A stretch of DNA of 64,000 nt from WTFV01 sp965203525 (GTDB taxonomy: Bacteria > Acidobacteriota > Vicinamibacteria > Vicinamibacterales > UBA8438): NCBI GenBank assembly GCA_965203525.1, contig OZ241898.1, positions 2,604,001-2,668,000 on the forward strand. Direction: 5' to 3'. Positions 53,153-61,815 of the stretch are shown piece after piece. A model generated the notes under the pieces. That model worked only from the letters and a program-made list of their open reading frames with translations. It searched no databases and was not told the origin of the DNA. Every line of letters starts with the position of its first letter. Positions within the stretch are counted from its first letter, which is position 1. The position numbers were made by a program, and so were the translations under genes.

Positions 53153-54840
53153 ACGCTGTCGTTCTTGCCGCGATCGGCCTGCTCGCGGTCTTCTCCGGCT
53201 ACCGGTTCTACTCGAAGTTCATCGCCGAGAAGATCTACCGGCTCGACCCCGACTTCAAGACCCCGGCCCACGCCATGCGGGACGACGTCGACTACGTGCC
53301 GACCAACCGCGTGGTCCTGTGGGGGCACCACTTCACGGCGGTGGCCGGCGCCGCGCCGATCATCGGCCCCAGCATCGCGGTGGTCTGGGGCTGGCTGCCG
53401 GCGTTCCTGTGGGTGGTGATCGGCACGATGTTCTTCGCCGGCGTGCACGACTTCGGCGCCATCTGGGCCAGCGTCCGCAACAAGGCGCTGTCGGTCGGGT
53501 CGCTGACCGGCGAGGTGGTCAGCCACCGGGCCCGCAACCTGTTCATGATCGTCGTCTTCTTCCTCCTGCTGATGGTGAACGCGGTCTTCGCGGTCGCCAT
53601 CGCCGGCGAGTTCATCAACACGCCCGCCTCGGTCATCCCGGCCTGGAGCGCCATCGTCGTGGCGGTCGCCATCGGGGTGCTGCTCTACAAGGTGGGGGTC
53701 GGCATCACGTGGCCCACCGTCGTCGGCACGGTCGTGCTGTACGCGGTCATCGCGCTCGGCGAGGCCGTCCCGGTCGCCCTGCCCGGGACGTTCCTCGGCC
53801 TCGCGCCGGCCGCGCAGTGGATCCTGGTCCTGTTCGCCTACGCCGCCGTCGCCTCGATGCTGCCGGTGTGGCTGCTGCTCCAGCCGCGCGACTACATCAA
53901 CGGCATCCAGCTCTTCGTCGGCCTCGGCATCCTGTACGGCGCCGTGCTCGTCGCCGGCCCCACCGTCGTCGCGCCGGCGATCAACCCGGACCTGCCGCCC
54001 GCGACGCCGCCCATCATGCCGCTGCTGTTCGTCACCATCGCGTGCGGGGCCATCTCCGGCTTCCACGGCCTGGTCAGCTCCGGTACCACCTCCAAGCAGC
54101 TCGACACCGAGACCGACGCCCGCTTCGTCGGCTACCTCGGATCGCTCGGCGAGGGCGCCCTGGCCATCGTCGCCATCATCGCGGTCACCGCCGGCTTCAC
54201 GATGACCGAGTGGCGGGCGGCGTACGTCGACACGACGTTCGGGGCGGTGGGCGGCATCAGCGCCTTCGTGCAGGGGGGGGCGACGATCGCGTCCGCCGGC
54301 CTCGGGCTGCGGGAAGAGTTCGCACGGACCCTGCTGGCCGTCATGGCGGTCCTCTTCGCCGGCACGACGATGGACGCCGGCGTCCGGCTGCAGCGCTACA
54401 TCGTCCAGGAGTGGGGCGCCATCTACCGGATCCCGGCGCTCACCAACGGCTACGTGGCGACCGGCATCGCGGTGGGCGCCTGCCTCGTCCTCGCATTCGG
54501 CGCCGGCGGGGCCGACGGCAGCGGCGGGATGATCATCTGGCCGCTGTTCGGCACCACCAACCAGTTGCTGGCCGGCCTGACGCTGCTGGTCATCAGCGTC
54601 ATGCTGGTCAAGCTCGGCCGCCCGTCGATCTACACGCTGGCGCCCATGGTCTTCGTCACCACGATGGCGCTGCTGAGCGCGCTCTACCAGTTGCGCAACC
54701 TCTACGCGGACGGCAACTACCTGCTGGTCGCCATCGACGTGGTGATCATCGTCACCGCCATCTTCGTGATGCTCGAAGCGGCGTCCGCCCTGCTGCGCGA
54801 ACGGCGCGCGGCCACCGCCGCGGCGGGGGGAGCCCCGTGA
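53149..54840 (+). CDS. cstA: CstA-type carbon-starvation / peptide transporter
   Basis: 563 residues with about 15 hydrophobic helices. CstA features: YRLDPDFKTPAHAMRDDVDYVPTNR near the start, FTAVAGAAPIIGPSIAVVWGWLP, VHDFGAIWASVRNKA, LLQPRDYINGIQLFVGLG and WPLFGTTNQLLAGL. It moves peptides or pyruvate-like substrates across the inner membrane in homologues. Starts inside the peptidase stop (ATGA) and overlaps the next small gene (GTGA). Second paralogue is four genes downstream. Confidence 0.94.
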   Translation: MNAVVLAAIGLLAVFSGYRFYSKFIAEKIYRLDPDFKTPAHAMRDDVDYVPTNRVVLWGHHFTAVAGAAPIIGPSIAVVWGWLPAFLWVVIGTMFFAGVHDFGAIWASVRNKALSVGSLTGEVVSHRARNLFMIVVFFLLLMVNAVFAVAIAGEFINTPASVIPAWSAIVVAVAIGVLLYKVGVGITWPTVVGTVVLYAVIALGEAVPVALPGTFLGLAPAAQWILVLFAYAAVASMLPVWLLLQPRDYINGIQLFVGLGILYGAVLVAGPTVVAPAINPDLPPATPPIMPLLFVTIACGAISGFHGLVSSGTTSKQLDTETDARFVGYLGSLGEGALAIVAIIAVTAGFTMTEWRAAYVDTTFGAVGGISAFVQGGATIASAGLGLREEFARTLLAVMAVLFAGTTMDAGVRLQRYIVQEWGAIYRIPALTNGYVATGIAVGACLVLAFGAGGADGSGGMIIWPLFGTTNQLLAGLTLLVISVMLVKLGRPSIYTLAPMVFVTTMALLSALYQLRNLYADGNYLLVAIDVVIIVTAIFVMLEAASALLRERRAATAAAGGAP

Positions 54841-55103
54841 ACCTCACGCTCAACGGCGCAACGAGGAGGGCGCCCACGGGATTCTCGTGGACGACGCTGT
54901 TCTTCGGACCGTTCCCCGCCCTGCTGCGGGGCGACCTGAAGTGGGCGGCGATCCAGCTCGTCGCGAACTTCCTCGCGGCGGCGGCCACCGCGCCCCTTTT
55001 CGGCATCGGGTCGGCCGTGACGTGGCTCGTGTTCGCCGCGATCTACAACGCGCGGCACGTCCAGGATCTGCAGGCTGCCGGCTGGCGGCGGACGGATAGC
55101 TGA
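54837..55103 (+). CDS. Small membrane protein (DUF2628-like)
   Basis: 88 residues from GTG 54837, overlapping the cstA stop. One or two hydrophobic segments (WTTLFFGPFPALLRGDLKWA; LVANFLAAAATAPLFGIGSAVTWLVFAAIYN) fit the short DUF2628/HrgC type. Too short for a full assignment. Its place in the run suggests an accessory to the carrier. Confidence 0.7.
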   Translation: MNLTLNGATRRAPTGFSWTTLFFGPFPALLRGDLKWAAIQLVANFLAAAATAPLFGIGSAVTWLVFAAIYNARHVQDLQAAGWRRTDS

Positions 55104-55178
55104 AACCGCGGATCCCGCCCCGGGCGCCACTCCGCGCCCGGCCGGCGGCGATTCGCGAATCGAACCGGAACACCGACG

Positions 55179-55460
55179 ATGGCCGGATCGTGGAGCCAGC
55201 GGATCGGCGCGCGCCTCGCGCGGGCCCGCACGCTGCTCGGCGAGTTCTACACGGCGCCCTACCGGGGCGCCGTGGCCCGCGCGCGCCGGGACGAGGACGA
55301 CCTGTTCATGCTGTTCGTCTTCGCGGAGCTGCTGGGGGTGCCGAATCCGGCCGCGTACTACACGCTGGAACTCCAGCCGCTGCTCCTCGAGCGCTTCCAC
55401 GCGTGGCACACCCGGATGGGTCTGGAGCACTCGCCCCTTGACCACTTCCGCTGCTGCTGA
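55179..55460 (+). CDS. Cory-CC-star protein
   Basis: 93 residues ending PLDHFRCC, the C-terminal double-cysteine star tail. Core FYTAPYRGAVARARRDEDDLFMLFVFAELLGVPNPAAYYTLEL is as in the cory-CC-star proteins that accompany CstA and TRC40 genes. The function is unknown; a C-terminal CC pair could be a lipid or metal site. The final codons overlap the first of several repeats of the next gene's start. Confidence 0.88.
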   Translation: MAGSWSQRIGARLARARTLLGEFYTAPYRGAVARARRDEDDLFMLFVFAELLGVPNPAAYYTLELQPLLLERFHAWHTRMGLEHSPLDHFRCC

Positions 55461-55668
55461 CCGCCCCGCCGGCACCGGACGGGGCGGGTTCGGCGCCGCG
55501 AAGCACTTGACCACGACCACCGCTGCTGCCCGCCCCGCCGCCGGCGCCGGGCGGGGCGGGTTCGACGCCGCGAAGCACCTGACCACTTCCGCTGCCGCTG
55601 ACCGCCTACCCGCCCGCTCGAGCGGCGGCCGCGGCCCCGCATGACCACTTCCGCCGCCGCTGACGGCC
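55439..55668. repeat. Four copies of the TRC40 gene start at ~62-72-bp spacing
   Basis: TGACCACTTCCGCTGC-like segments begin at 55439, 55508, 55580 and 55642; the last contains the real ATG (55641). Copies 2 and 3 also share a longer upstream block (GGGGCGGGTTCGRCGCCGCGAAGCAC). The frame through the array would translate as repeats of MTTSAAAD-like peptide. The first copy lies in the end of the cory-CC-star gene. Confidence 0.85.
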
Positions 55669-56660
55669 TCCTCGCGCGCCGCATCGTGTTCGTCGGCGGC
55701 AAGGGGGGCGTCGGCAAGACCACGACCGCCGCCGCCCTCGCCCTGGCCGCGGCGGAGCGGAACCGCTCCTGCCTGGTCGTCTCCACCGACCCGGCGCATT
55801 CGCTCGGAGACGTCTTCGGACGGTCCATCGGGGACGCGGAGACGGCTCTGGCTCCCAATCTGACCGGCCTCGAGATCGATCCGGACCGGGCCGCGGCGGC
55901 GCACGTCGCCGGCGTCAAGGAGCGCATGAAGACGCTGGTCCACCCGCGGCTGTACGACGAGATCGACCGGCAACTGGATCTCGCCGCGCACGCGCCCGGC
56001 GCCTCGGAGGCGGCGCTGCTCGAACGGGTCGCCGAACTGCTGCCGGCGGCCGGATCGCGCTTCGAGCTGGTCGTCTTCGACACCGCCCCGAGCGGCCACA
56101 CGGTGCGCCTGCTGTCGCTGCCGGAGGTGATGAGCGCCTGGATGGACGGCCTGCTCCGCCACCGCGAGCGCTCCGCGCGGTTCGGGGCGCTGCTCGGACG
56201 CCTCGGCGGCGGCGCGCGGCAGGGCGACGAGCTGTCGCTGATCGACGGGCGCGCGGACCATCCGCGCGACAGCCCGGAAGCCCGCATCAACGAGGTGCTG
56301 CAGGCCCGCCGCCGCAAGTTCGCCATCGCCCGCGAGCGCCTGCTGGACACCGCCGGCACCGCGTTCCTGCTGGTGGTCAACCCCGACCGCCTGTCGATCC
56401 TGGAGAGCCGGCGGGTGGTCGACACGCTGGCGCGGTTCGACCTGCCGGTCTCGGCGCTCGTCGTCAACCGCGTCCTGCCGGACGGCGCGGACGCCGCCGG
56501 CGCGTTCCTCGACGCCCGCCGGGCGCAGGAGCGGACGTATCTGCGGGAGATCGAGACGGTCTTCGCCGCGCTGCCGCGCATCGTGGTCCCGCTCCGCCCG
56601 GACGACGCGCACGGCCTCGACGCCCTGCGCGCCATCGGCGCCCGGCTGGCCGCCCCATGA
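55641..56660 (+). CDS. TRC40 / Get3 / ArsA family ATPase
   Basis: 339 residues. Deviant Walker A FVGGKGGVGKTTTAAAL, switch I VVSTDPAHSLGDVFG, switch II FDTAPSGHTVRLLSLPE and the A-loop-like VVNPDRLSILESRR. Get3-like proteins target tail-anchored proteins; ArsA relatives pump arsenite. The neighbours (CstA, cory-CC-star) suggest the bacterial CstA-associated type, not arsenite. Ends with a 4-bp overlap of the second cstA. Start chosen at ATG 55641, the last of the repeated starts. Confidence 0.92.
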   Translation: MTTSAAADGLLARRIVFVGGKGGVGKTTTAAALALAAAERNRSCLVVSTDPAHSLGDVFGRSIGDAETALAPNLTGLEIDPDRAAAAHVAGVKERMKTLVHPRLYDEIDRQLDLAAHAPGASEAALLERVAELLPAAGSRFELVVFDTAPSGHTVRLLSLPEVMSAWMDGLLRHRERSARFGALLGRLGGGARQGDELSLIDGRADHPRDSPEARINEVLQARRRKFAIARERLLDTAGTAFLLVVNPDRLSILESRRVVDTLARFDLPVSALVVNRVLPDGADAAGAFLDARRAQERTYLREIETVFAALPRIVVPLRPDDAHGLDALRAIGARLAAP

Positions 56661-58351
56661 CCGTTTCGCCGCTCGCCGCCGCCCTGATCTGCCTCGCCGC
56701 CTACGCGGCCGCCTACCGCTTCTACGCCCGCTTCCTCGGCGAGCGGGTGTTCGCCGTCGATCCGGCGCGGCCGACGCCGGCTGTCCGCCTGCGCGACGAC
56801 GTCGACTACGTGCCGGCCAACCGCTACGTGCTGTTCGGCCACCAGTATGCGTCGATCACCGGCCTGTCGCCGATGCTCGGCCCCGCCATCGCGGTCATCT
56901 GGGGCTGGCTGCCGGCGATGGCGTGGGTGGTGCTCGGCGCGATCTTCGTCGGCGCGGTGCACGACTTCGGGGCGCTGGTGGTCTCGGTCCGCGCGCGCGG
57001 GACGTCGCTCGGGAAGGTGACCGAGAACCTCGTCGGTCCGCGCGGCAAGACGCTCTTCCATCTCGTCATCTTCTTCCTGATCGCACTGGCGATGGGGGTC
57101 TTCGTCCACGTCATCGCGGTGCTCTTCTCGCCCGGCTTCTACCCGCAGGCGGTGCTGCCGAGCGGGGCCCTGGTCTTCGTCGCCGCCGTCCTGGGCGTGG
57201 CCGTCCACCGCGGCGGCTGGAGCCTCCGCGGCCTGACCGCGGCCGGCCTGGCCGCCGCGCTGGGACTGGCCCTGCTCGGCATCCGCCAGCCGGTGGTCGG
57301 GCCGTCGCTGGCGCAGTGGAAGTGGCTGCTGCTCGCCTACGCCTTCGGAGCCAGCGTCCTGCCGGTGTGGCTGCTGCTCCAGCCGCGGGACTACCTCAAC
57401 AGCCTGCTGCTCTACGTCGGCGTCGGCGCGATGTACGTCGGGTTCGCCGCGACCAACCCGTCGTTCGCCGCGCCGGCGGTCGACCTCGCCCCGGCCGGCG
57501 CGCCGCCGATCGTCCCGTTCGTCTTCGTCGTCGTCGCCTGCGGGGCGGCCAGCGGGTTCCACGCGCTGATGTCGTCCGGCTCCACCGCCAAGCAGCTCGC
57601 CACCGAGGGCGACGCCCGCTTCGTCGGCTACGGCGCGATGATCGGCGAATCGCTGCTGGGACTGATGGCGGTGCTCGCCTGCACGGCCGGGTTCGTATCC
57701 CGCGAGGAGTGGCTGGAGCGCTACGTGAGCTGGCAGGCGGCCGACGGCCTGGGCAATAACATCGCCGCCTTCATCCGCGGCACGACGCGCTTCCTGCAGA
57801 CGCTCGGCGTGCCCGAGGACGTCGGCGGCGCCTTCGTCGCCGTCATCGTGGTCTCGTTCGCCCTCACGTCGCTCGACTCGGCCACCCGCCTGCTGCGCTA
57901 CAACGTCTCCGAAATGGGCGACACGCTCGGGGTCGGCGCGCTCTCCAACCGCTACGCCGCGTCGGGCATCGCGGTGGCCGCCATCTGGGCCTTCGCCTTC
58001 ATCCAGGTGGACGGCGAGTTCGCCGGGCTGATCCTGTGGCAGCTCTTCGGCACCACCAACCAGCTTCTCGCCGGCCTCGCGCTGCTCGCCGTCACCCTCT
58101 ACCTGCTGCGGCGCGGCAGGCCGCTCGTCTGCACCGCGGTCCCGATGGTCTTCATGCTGCTGTCCGCCCTGACCGTGATGAGCGTCAACCTGATCGACTT
58201 CTGGACGGCCGGCCAGTGGCTGCTGCTGGCCACCGGCGCGACGATCTTCACGCTGGCGGCATGGCTGGTGGCGGAAGCGGCGCTGGCCGTCGTCCGTTTC
58301 CGGCGCAACCCGGCGCTGGACGGGCTGGAGGTGGTGTTCCCGAAGAAGTAG
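56657..58351 (+). CDS. Second CstA-type transporter
   Basis: 564 residues, paralogous to the first but clearly diverged: FAVDPARPTPAVRLRDDVDYVPANRYV, YASITGLSPMLGPAIAVIWGWLP, VHDFGALVVSVRARG, LLQPRDYLNSLLLYVGVG and LFGTTNQLLAGLALL. Starts inside the TRC40 stop. Two CstA copies around the same accessory genes suggest an alternative-substrate pair. The gene ends one base before the ISL3 copy begins. Confidence 0.92.
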   Translation: MTVSPLAAALICLAAYAAAYRFYARFLGERVFAVDPARPTPAVRLRDDVDYVPANRYVLFGHQYASITGLSPMLGPAIAVIWGWLPAMAWVVLGAIFVGAVHDFGALVVSVRARGTSLGKVTENLVGPRGKTLFHLVIFFLIALAMGVFVHVIAVLFSPGFYPQAVLPSGALVFVAAVLGVAVHRGGWSLRGLTAAGLAAALGLALLGIRQPVVGPSLAQWKWLLLAYAFGASVLPVWLLLQPRDYLNSLLLYVGVGAMYVGFAATNPSFAAPAVDLAPAGAPPIVPFVFVVVACGAASGFHALMSSGSTAKQLATEGDARFVGYGAMIGESLLGLMAVLACTAGFVSREEWLERYVSWQAADGLGNNIAAFIRGTTRFLQTLGVPEDVGGAFVAVIVVSFALTSLDSATRLLRYNVSEMGDTLGVGALSNRYAASGIAVAAIWAFAFIQVDGEFAGLILWQLFGTTNQLLAGLALLAVTLYLLRRGRPLVCTAVPMVFMLLSALTVMSVNLIDFWTAGQWLLLATGATIFTLAAWLVAEAALAVVRFRRNPALDGLEVVFPKK

Positions 58352-59629
58352 GGAGGAATCTCCTCAAATGCGTGTGGGCAGGGGCGGCGCCAGTTCGATG
58401 CCTCCGCAGCACAGGAACAGCATCGAGATGAGCGCATCCGGGGGAGTGGAAACCATACGCGCGCCGCGCGATCACCCGCAGCTTGTTGTTGATGCCCTCC
58501 ACCGGCCCGTTCGTCATCCGGGTGTCCAGATACGCCAGGATGATGCCTTCCGCGTGTTTCCGAATCGTGCGCCCCAGCTTCACGAACGGCTCCAGACGGG
58601 ACCGCGCCGCCCACTCCAGCCACTCGTCGAGCAGCTCCGGCGCTTCCTCGGGGGGCGCCTGTTCCAGGATCGTCGCCAGGTACTCCTTCAGTTCGTAAGC
58701 CCGGTCCAGCGCCCGGTTCGCACGGCGCAGTTTCTCCAGACGCCGGGCCTCCTTGGGCTTCAGCCGCGCCGGGTGCTTCAGCAGGTCGTAGCGCGCCCCC
58801 TTCAGCGCCTTCGCATCCTCCAGGTCCGGACGACGCTGCTCCGCGCGGCACACCTCGTCCACCGCATCGGCGGCCAGCCGTTCGACGTGAAACCGGTCGA
58901 ACACCAGCCGCGCCTGCGGAGCCCACGTCCGCAACGCCTTCTGCCAGCTCGACGCCAGGTCCGCCGTCACCAACTTGATCCGCGCGCACCCGGCCGGTCC
59001 CAACTGCTCGAAGAAGGCCCCCAGGGTCTCCGCGCTGCGGCCCGGCCCCGCCCATACCACACGACGCTCGTCATGGTCGACCACGAGGGTCAGGTAGCGG
59101 TGGCGTTTCCGGTAGCTGAACTCGTCCACGCCGATCCGCTTCAGCTTCGCGAACCGCCCCCGGTCCAGCCGCCGGGCCACCACCCGTTCCACGATGCTGC
59201 CCACCGTCACCCACGAGATCCCCAGCAGGCGGCTCACCGCCGTGCGGTCCGTCACCTGCGCCAGATACGCCGTCAACTCCTCGAACTCCGACGTGAACGC
59301 GCTGGTTCCGCTCGCCCACGGCACCCGCTCCACCTTCACCCCGCAACGCCGGCACGACACCCGCCACGGCGCATACCGCAGACACGCCGACAGCCGGCCC
59401 CACGACAGATGCCGCCACCTGCGTTCCGGCTGCCGGTCATACCGCGGCGCCCGCTTCCCGCACGCGCCGCACCGGGAACGCCGCCACGACGGCGCCACCG
59501 ACGCCGTCAACGGACCGGCAGCGGGCATTTCCACCGCCCGGACGTACATCTGCGTGACACCCAACAGCCGCCGTAGTACCGTAGTCAGACGCATGGGGCT
59601 CTCCTCCTCGCGGGTCCTGGTTGTTGCAC
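58352..59629 (-). mobile_element. ISL3-family insertion sequence copy
   Basis: The segment between the cstA2 stop and the IS3 left end carries only an ISL3 transposase gene. Terminal inverted repeats could not be matched convincingly, so the outer limits are approximate. The right side is abutted directly by the IS3 element, which may have cut into it. Confidence 0.7.
58364..59594 (-). pseudogene. ISL3-family transposase, frameshifted near its end
   Basis: From ATG 59594: MRLTTVLRRLLG, a zinc-ribbon-type head (CGACGKRAPR ... CRRCGVK), an HTH (RTAVSRLLGISWVTVGSIVE), then the DDE core with GVDEFSYRKRHRYLTLVVDH, LVTADLASSWQKAL and FDRFHVERLAADAVD, and the C-terminal NGPVEGINNKLRVIARRAYGFHSP. 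A run of five G (58440-58444) shifts the frame; with four the protein would end DALISMLFLCCGGIEL and stop at 58364. One base is thus extra or misread. If real, the last ~25 residues are lost, so activity is doubtful. Confidence 0.85.
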
Positions 59630-59685
59630 TGGAGTTGCCCCGGTTTCGTGGACACCTATCCTGTTGGGAGGAGGAGGTATTCGCG

Positions 59686-59994
59686 ATGCCGAAATCGAGA
59701 CCGCCGTATGCGGCGGAGTTCCGCCGGCAGATGGTCGAGCTGGTCCGGTCGGGGCGCACGCCGGAGGCTCTGGCGCGGGAGTTCGAGCCGTCGGCCCAGG
59801 CCATCCGGAATTGGGTGGCGCAGGCCGGCCGGGATGCCGGCGAGCGCACCGACGGCCTGCGTACCGGGGAGCGTGAGGAGATGCGCCGGCTGCGTCGGGA
59901 GAACCGGCGGCTGCGGGAAGAGCGGGAGATCCTGGCAAAAGCCACGGCCTGGTTCGCGCGGGAGACCGGATCCGGGGGATCTACCGGTTCATGA
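59686..59994 (+). CDS. IS3-family transposase OrfA
   Basis: 102 residues. MPKSRPPYAAEFRRQMVELV is the OrfA HTH opening, with ALAREFEPSAQAIRNWVAQ as recognition helix, and MRRLRRENRRLREEREILAKA as leucine-zipper coil. Excellent ribosome site (GGAGGAGG) before ATG 59686. It overlaps orfB by 4 bp (ATGA), and OrfAB may also be made by frameshift. Binds the terminal repeats. Confidence 0.95.
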   Translation: MPKSRPPYAAEFRRQMVELVRSGRTPEALAREFEPSAQAIRNWVAQAGRDAGERTDGLRTGEREEMRRLRRENRRLREEREILAKATAWFARETGSGGSTGS

Positions 59995-60953
59995 GCGCGA
60001 ATCAGGCCCGCTTCCGGATCGCCGCCATGGCCCGGGTGCTCGGTGTCTCCCCGAGCGGGTACTATGCGTGGCGTCGGCGGGGTCCATCCGCCAGGGCGCA
60101 GGCTGACGCGGACCTGACGGTCCGCGTCAGCGCGATCCACGCCCACAGCCGCGGGACGTATGGCGCGCCCCGGATTCAGGCGGAACTGTCGGCAGGCGGA
60201 TCCGCGGTGAGCCGCAAGCGGGTGGCGCGGGTGATGCGCTCGGCGGGCATTGCGGGGGTGAGCCGGCGCCGCGGGCCGCGCACGACGCGGCGGGCGGTCC
60301 GGGTCCGGCCGGCCCCGGATCGGGTCGAGCGCCGTTTCGAGGCGGCGGGGCCGAACCGCCTGTGGGTCGCCGACATCACGTACGTCCCGACGCTGGCCGG
60401 CTTCCTCTATCTGGCCGTCGTCCTCGACGTGTTCAGCCGGCGGGTCGTGGGTTGGGCGATGGCAGCGCACCTGCGCACGGCGCTGGTGACCGAAGCGCTG
60501 GAGATGGCCGTGAAGCAACGCCGACCGGCGGCGGTGATCCATCACTCCGACCAGGGCTGCCAGTACACGTCGCTGGCCTTCGGCGCCCGCTGTCAGGAAT
60601 GGGGCGTGACGCCGTCGATGGGTTCGGTCGGCGACTGCTTCGACAACGCGATGGCCGAGAGCTTCTTCGCGACGCTGGAGTGCGAGTTGCTCGACCGCAC
60701 GAAGTGGGCGACGCACGCCGAGGCGCGGTCGGCGGTGTTCGCGTTCATCGAAGGGTGGTACAACACGCGGCGGCGTCATTCCGCGTTGGGCTACCTGTCG
60801 CCGCTGGATTTCGAACGTCTCCGGGAGACGGCGCCCGCGGACGGGGGCCGGTCCGGCGAGGCGCTCGAACCCGCGGGCCGGGTTGCGTCCGGCGCGCCGG
60901 CGCCGGCTGGCGTCGTCACCGGCGTTGCTGCCGGAAACACGGGGAGGGCATGA
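59991..60953 (+). CDS. IS3-family transposase OrfB (DDE integrase)
   Basis: 320 residues. HTH_21-like N-terminus (RFRIAAMARVLGVSPSGYYAW, HSRGTYGAPRIQAEL) and the rve DDE core: WVADITYVPT (first Asp), HHSDQGCQYTSLAF (second Asp) and FDNAMAESFFATLECELL (Glu). The catalytic triad is intact, and the C-terminus has an added low-complexity tail after SPLDFERLRE. Catalyses circle formation and insertion. Confidence 0.95.
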   Translation: MSANQARFRIAAMARVLGVSPSGYYAWRRRGPSARAQADADLTVRVSAIHAHSRGTYGAPRIQAELSAGGSAVSRKRVARVMRSAGIAGVSRRRGPRTTRRAVRVRPAPDRVERRFEAAGPNRLWVADITYVPTLAGFLYLAVVLDVFSRRVVGWAMAAHLRTALVTEALEMAVKQRRPAAVIHHSDQGCQYTSLAFGARCQEWGVTPSMGSVGDCFDNAMAESFFATLECELLDRTKWATHAEARSAVFAFIEGWYNTRRRHSALGYLSPLDFERLRETAPADGGRSGEALEPAGRVASGAPAPAGVVTGVAAGNTGRA

Positions 60954-61004
60954 TGGCGCACGGGCGCACGGCTCGCCTTCGCCTTCGCGAGGCGGACAAC
61001 CGCC

Positions 61005-61253
61005 GTGAAGCGGCGTCGGCGAACCGACCGGGCGCCGGGGGCGCTGTGGACCTGCCCGGCCTGTGGACGCCCGCGGGGCGTCGTGCCGCATCCGCGGATC
61101 GGCGCGGCGGGCGCCCACAGGCCGTTGGAAATCTCGCGGGCGATCGCTGCCGCCGGCGCCTGCGCCGAGGCCGCGAGATTCCCACAGGTCCACAGCGCTT
61201 TTTTCTCGTTGATGACTCACACGGAAACCCGTCCATCCGGGGACCTGTCATGA
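61005..61253 (+). CDS. Doubtful small passenger ORF in the IS3 3' part
   Basis: 82 residues in the region between orfB and the right end. It has one CPAC pair (LWTCPACGRPRG) recalling a zinc-ribbon end, but no family match and Ala/Arg-rich composition. It may be chance coding or the edge of a captured gene. No good ribosome site was noted. Confidence 0.2.
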   Translation: MKRRRRTDRAPGALWTCPACGRPRGVVPHPRIGAAGAHRPLEISRAIAAAGACAEAARFPQVHSAFFSLMTHTETRPSGDLS

Positions 61254-61297
61254 TGGAACCCAAGCGTTAACCTGTCCACGGAATCGGGGCAACCTCA

Positions 61298-61815
61298 GCG
61301 GACCCTGCCCATGAGACCAGGAAGCCCCTGCGTTTTGCAACCCGCTTCGGCGACGCACGACGACGCACGCGGCGCCGACGCCCCCCCGACACCGGCCGGC
61401 CGGCGGAGGTTCACGGCCCGCGCCGGTCCCGACGCCGCCAGCCGGTTCCCGTCCTCGAACCGCCGGCCGGCGCGCCGTCCGCGTCGTCGTGGACGGCCGG
61501 GACGCCCCCGTCCAGGCCGGGCCGCAAGGCCCATAACTGCTGTCTGAGCGGAGGGACGGACGGTGTGTCACCCGAAGGGCCGGAGCGGAGCGGAGGACGC
61601 GCGCAGCGCGTTGACACGCCGGCCGGCCCTCCGCTACCTCCGACGGCCCTGCCCCGACACCGTGCGACCCGGATCTGCCTCAAGCAGGTGCGCCACGACC
61701 CGTCAGTTCCGAGGTCGCCGGCGCTGTCGGCACCCCGCGCCGACCCGACGATCGCGCCGCAACTTGCCCACACTCGTTGCAGGAGAGCCGTAGGGAGGCG
61801 GTTCCGGAACCGGCG
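61298..61815. other. Region with no recognised gene
   Basis: About 520 bp right of the IS3 element. Short open frames on both strands are Arg/Pro-rich shadows. No promoter, RNA gene or clear repeat was seen. It may be debris of transposition between the IS pair and the HNH-ATPase cassette. Confidence 0.55.

Larger units (their letters stand above)
59630..61297 (+). mobile_element. Complete IS3-family element with an unusually long 3' part
   Basis: Left inverted repeat at 59630-59657 (TGGAGTTGCCCCGGTTTCGT...) and right at 61270-61297, whose complement reads TGAGGTTGCCCCGATTCCGT. orfA and orfB lie between. About 340 bp follow orfB before the right end, longer than usual for IS3. Flanks (TTGCAC / GCGGAC) do not show an obvious target duplication. 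Confidence 0.85.

Noticed and set aside
60916..61263. Minus-strand frame in the IS3 3' part
   Set aside because: Basic, low-complexity composition typical of a shadow, and no ribosome site.
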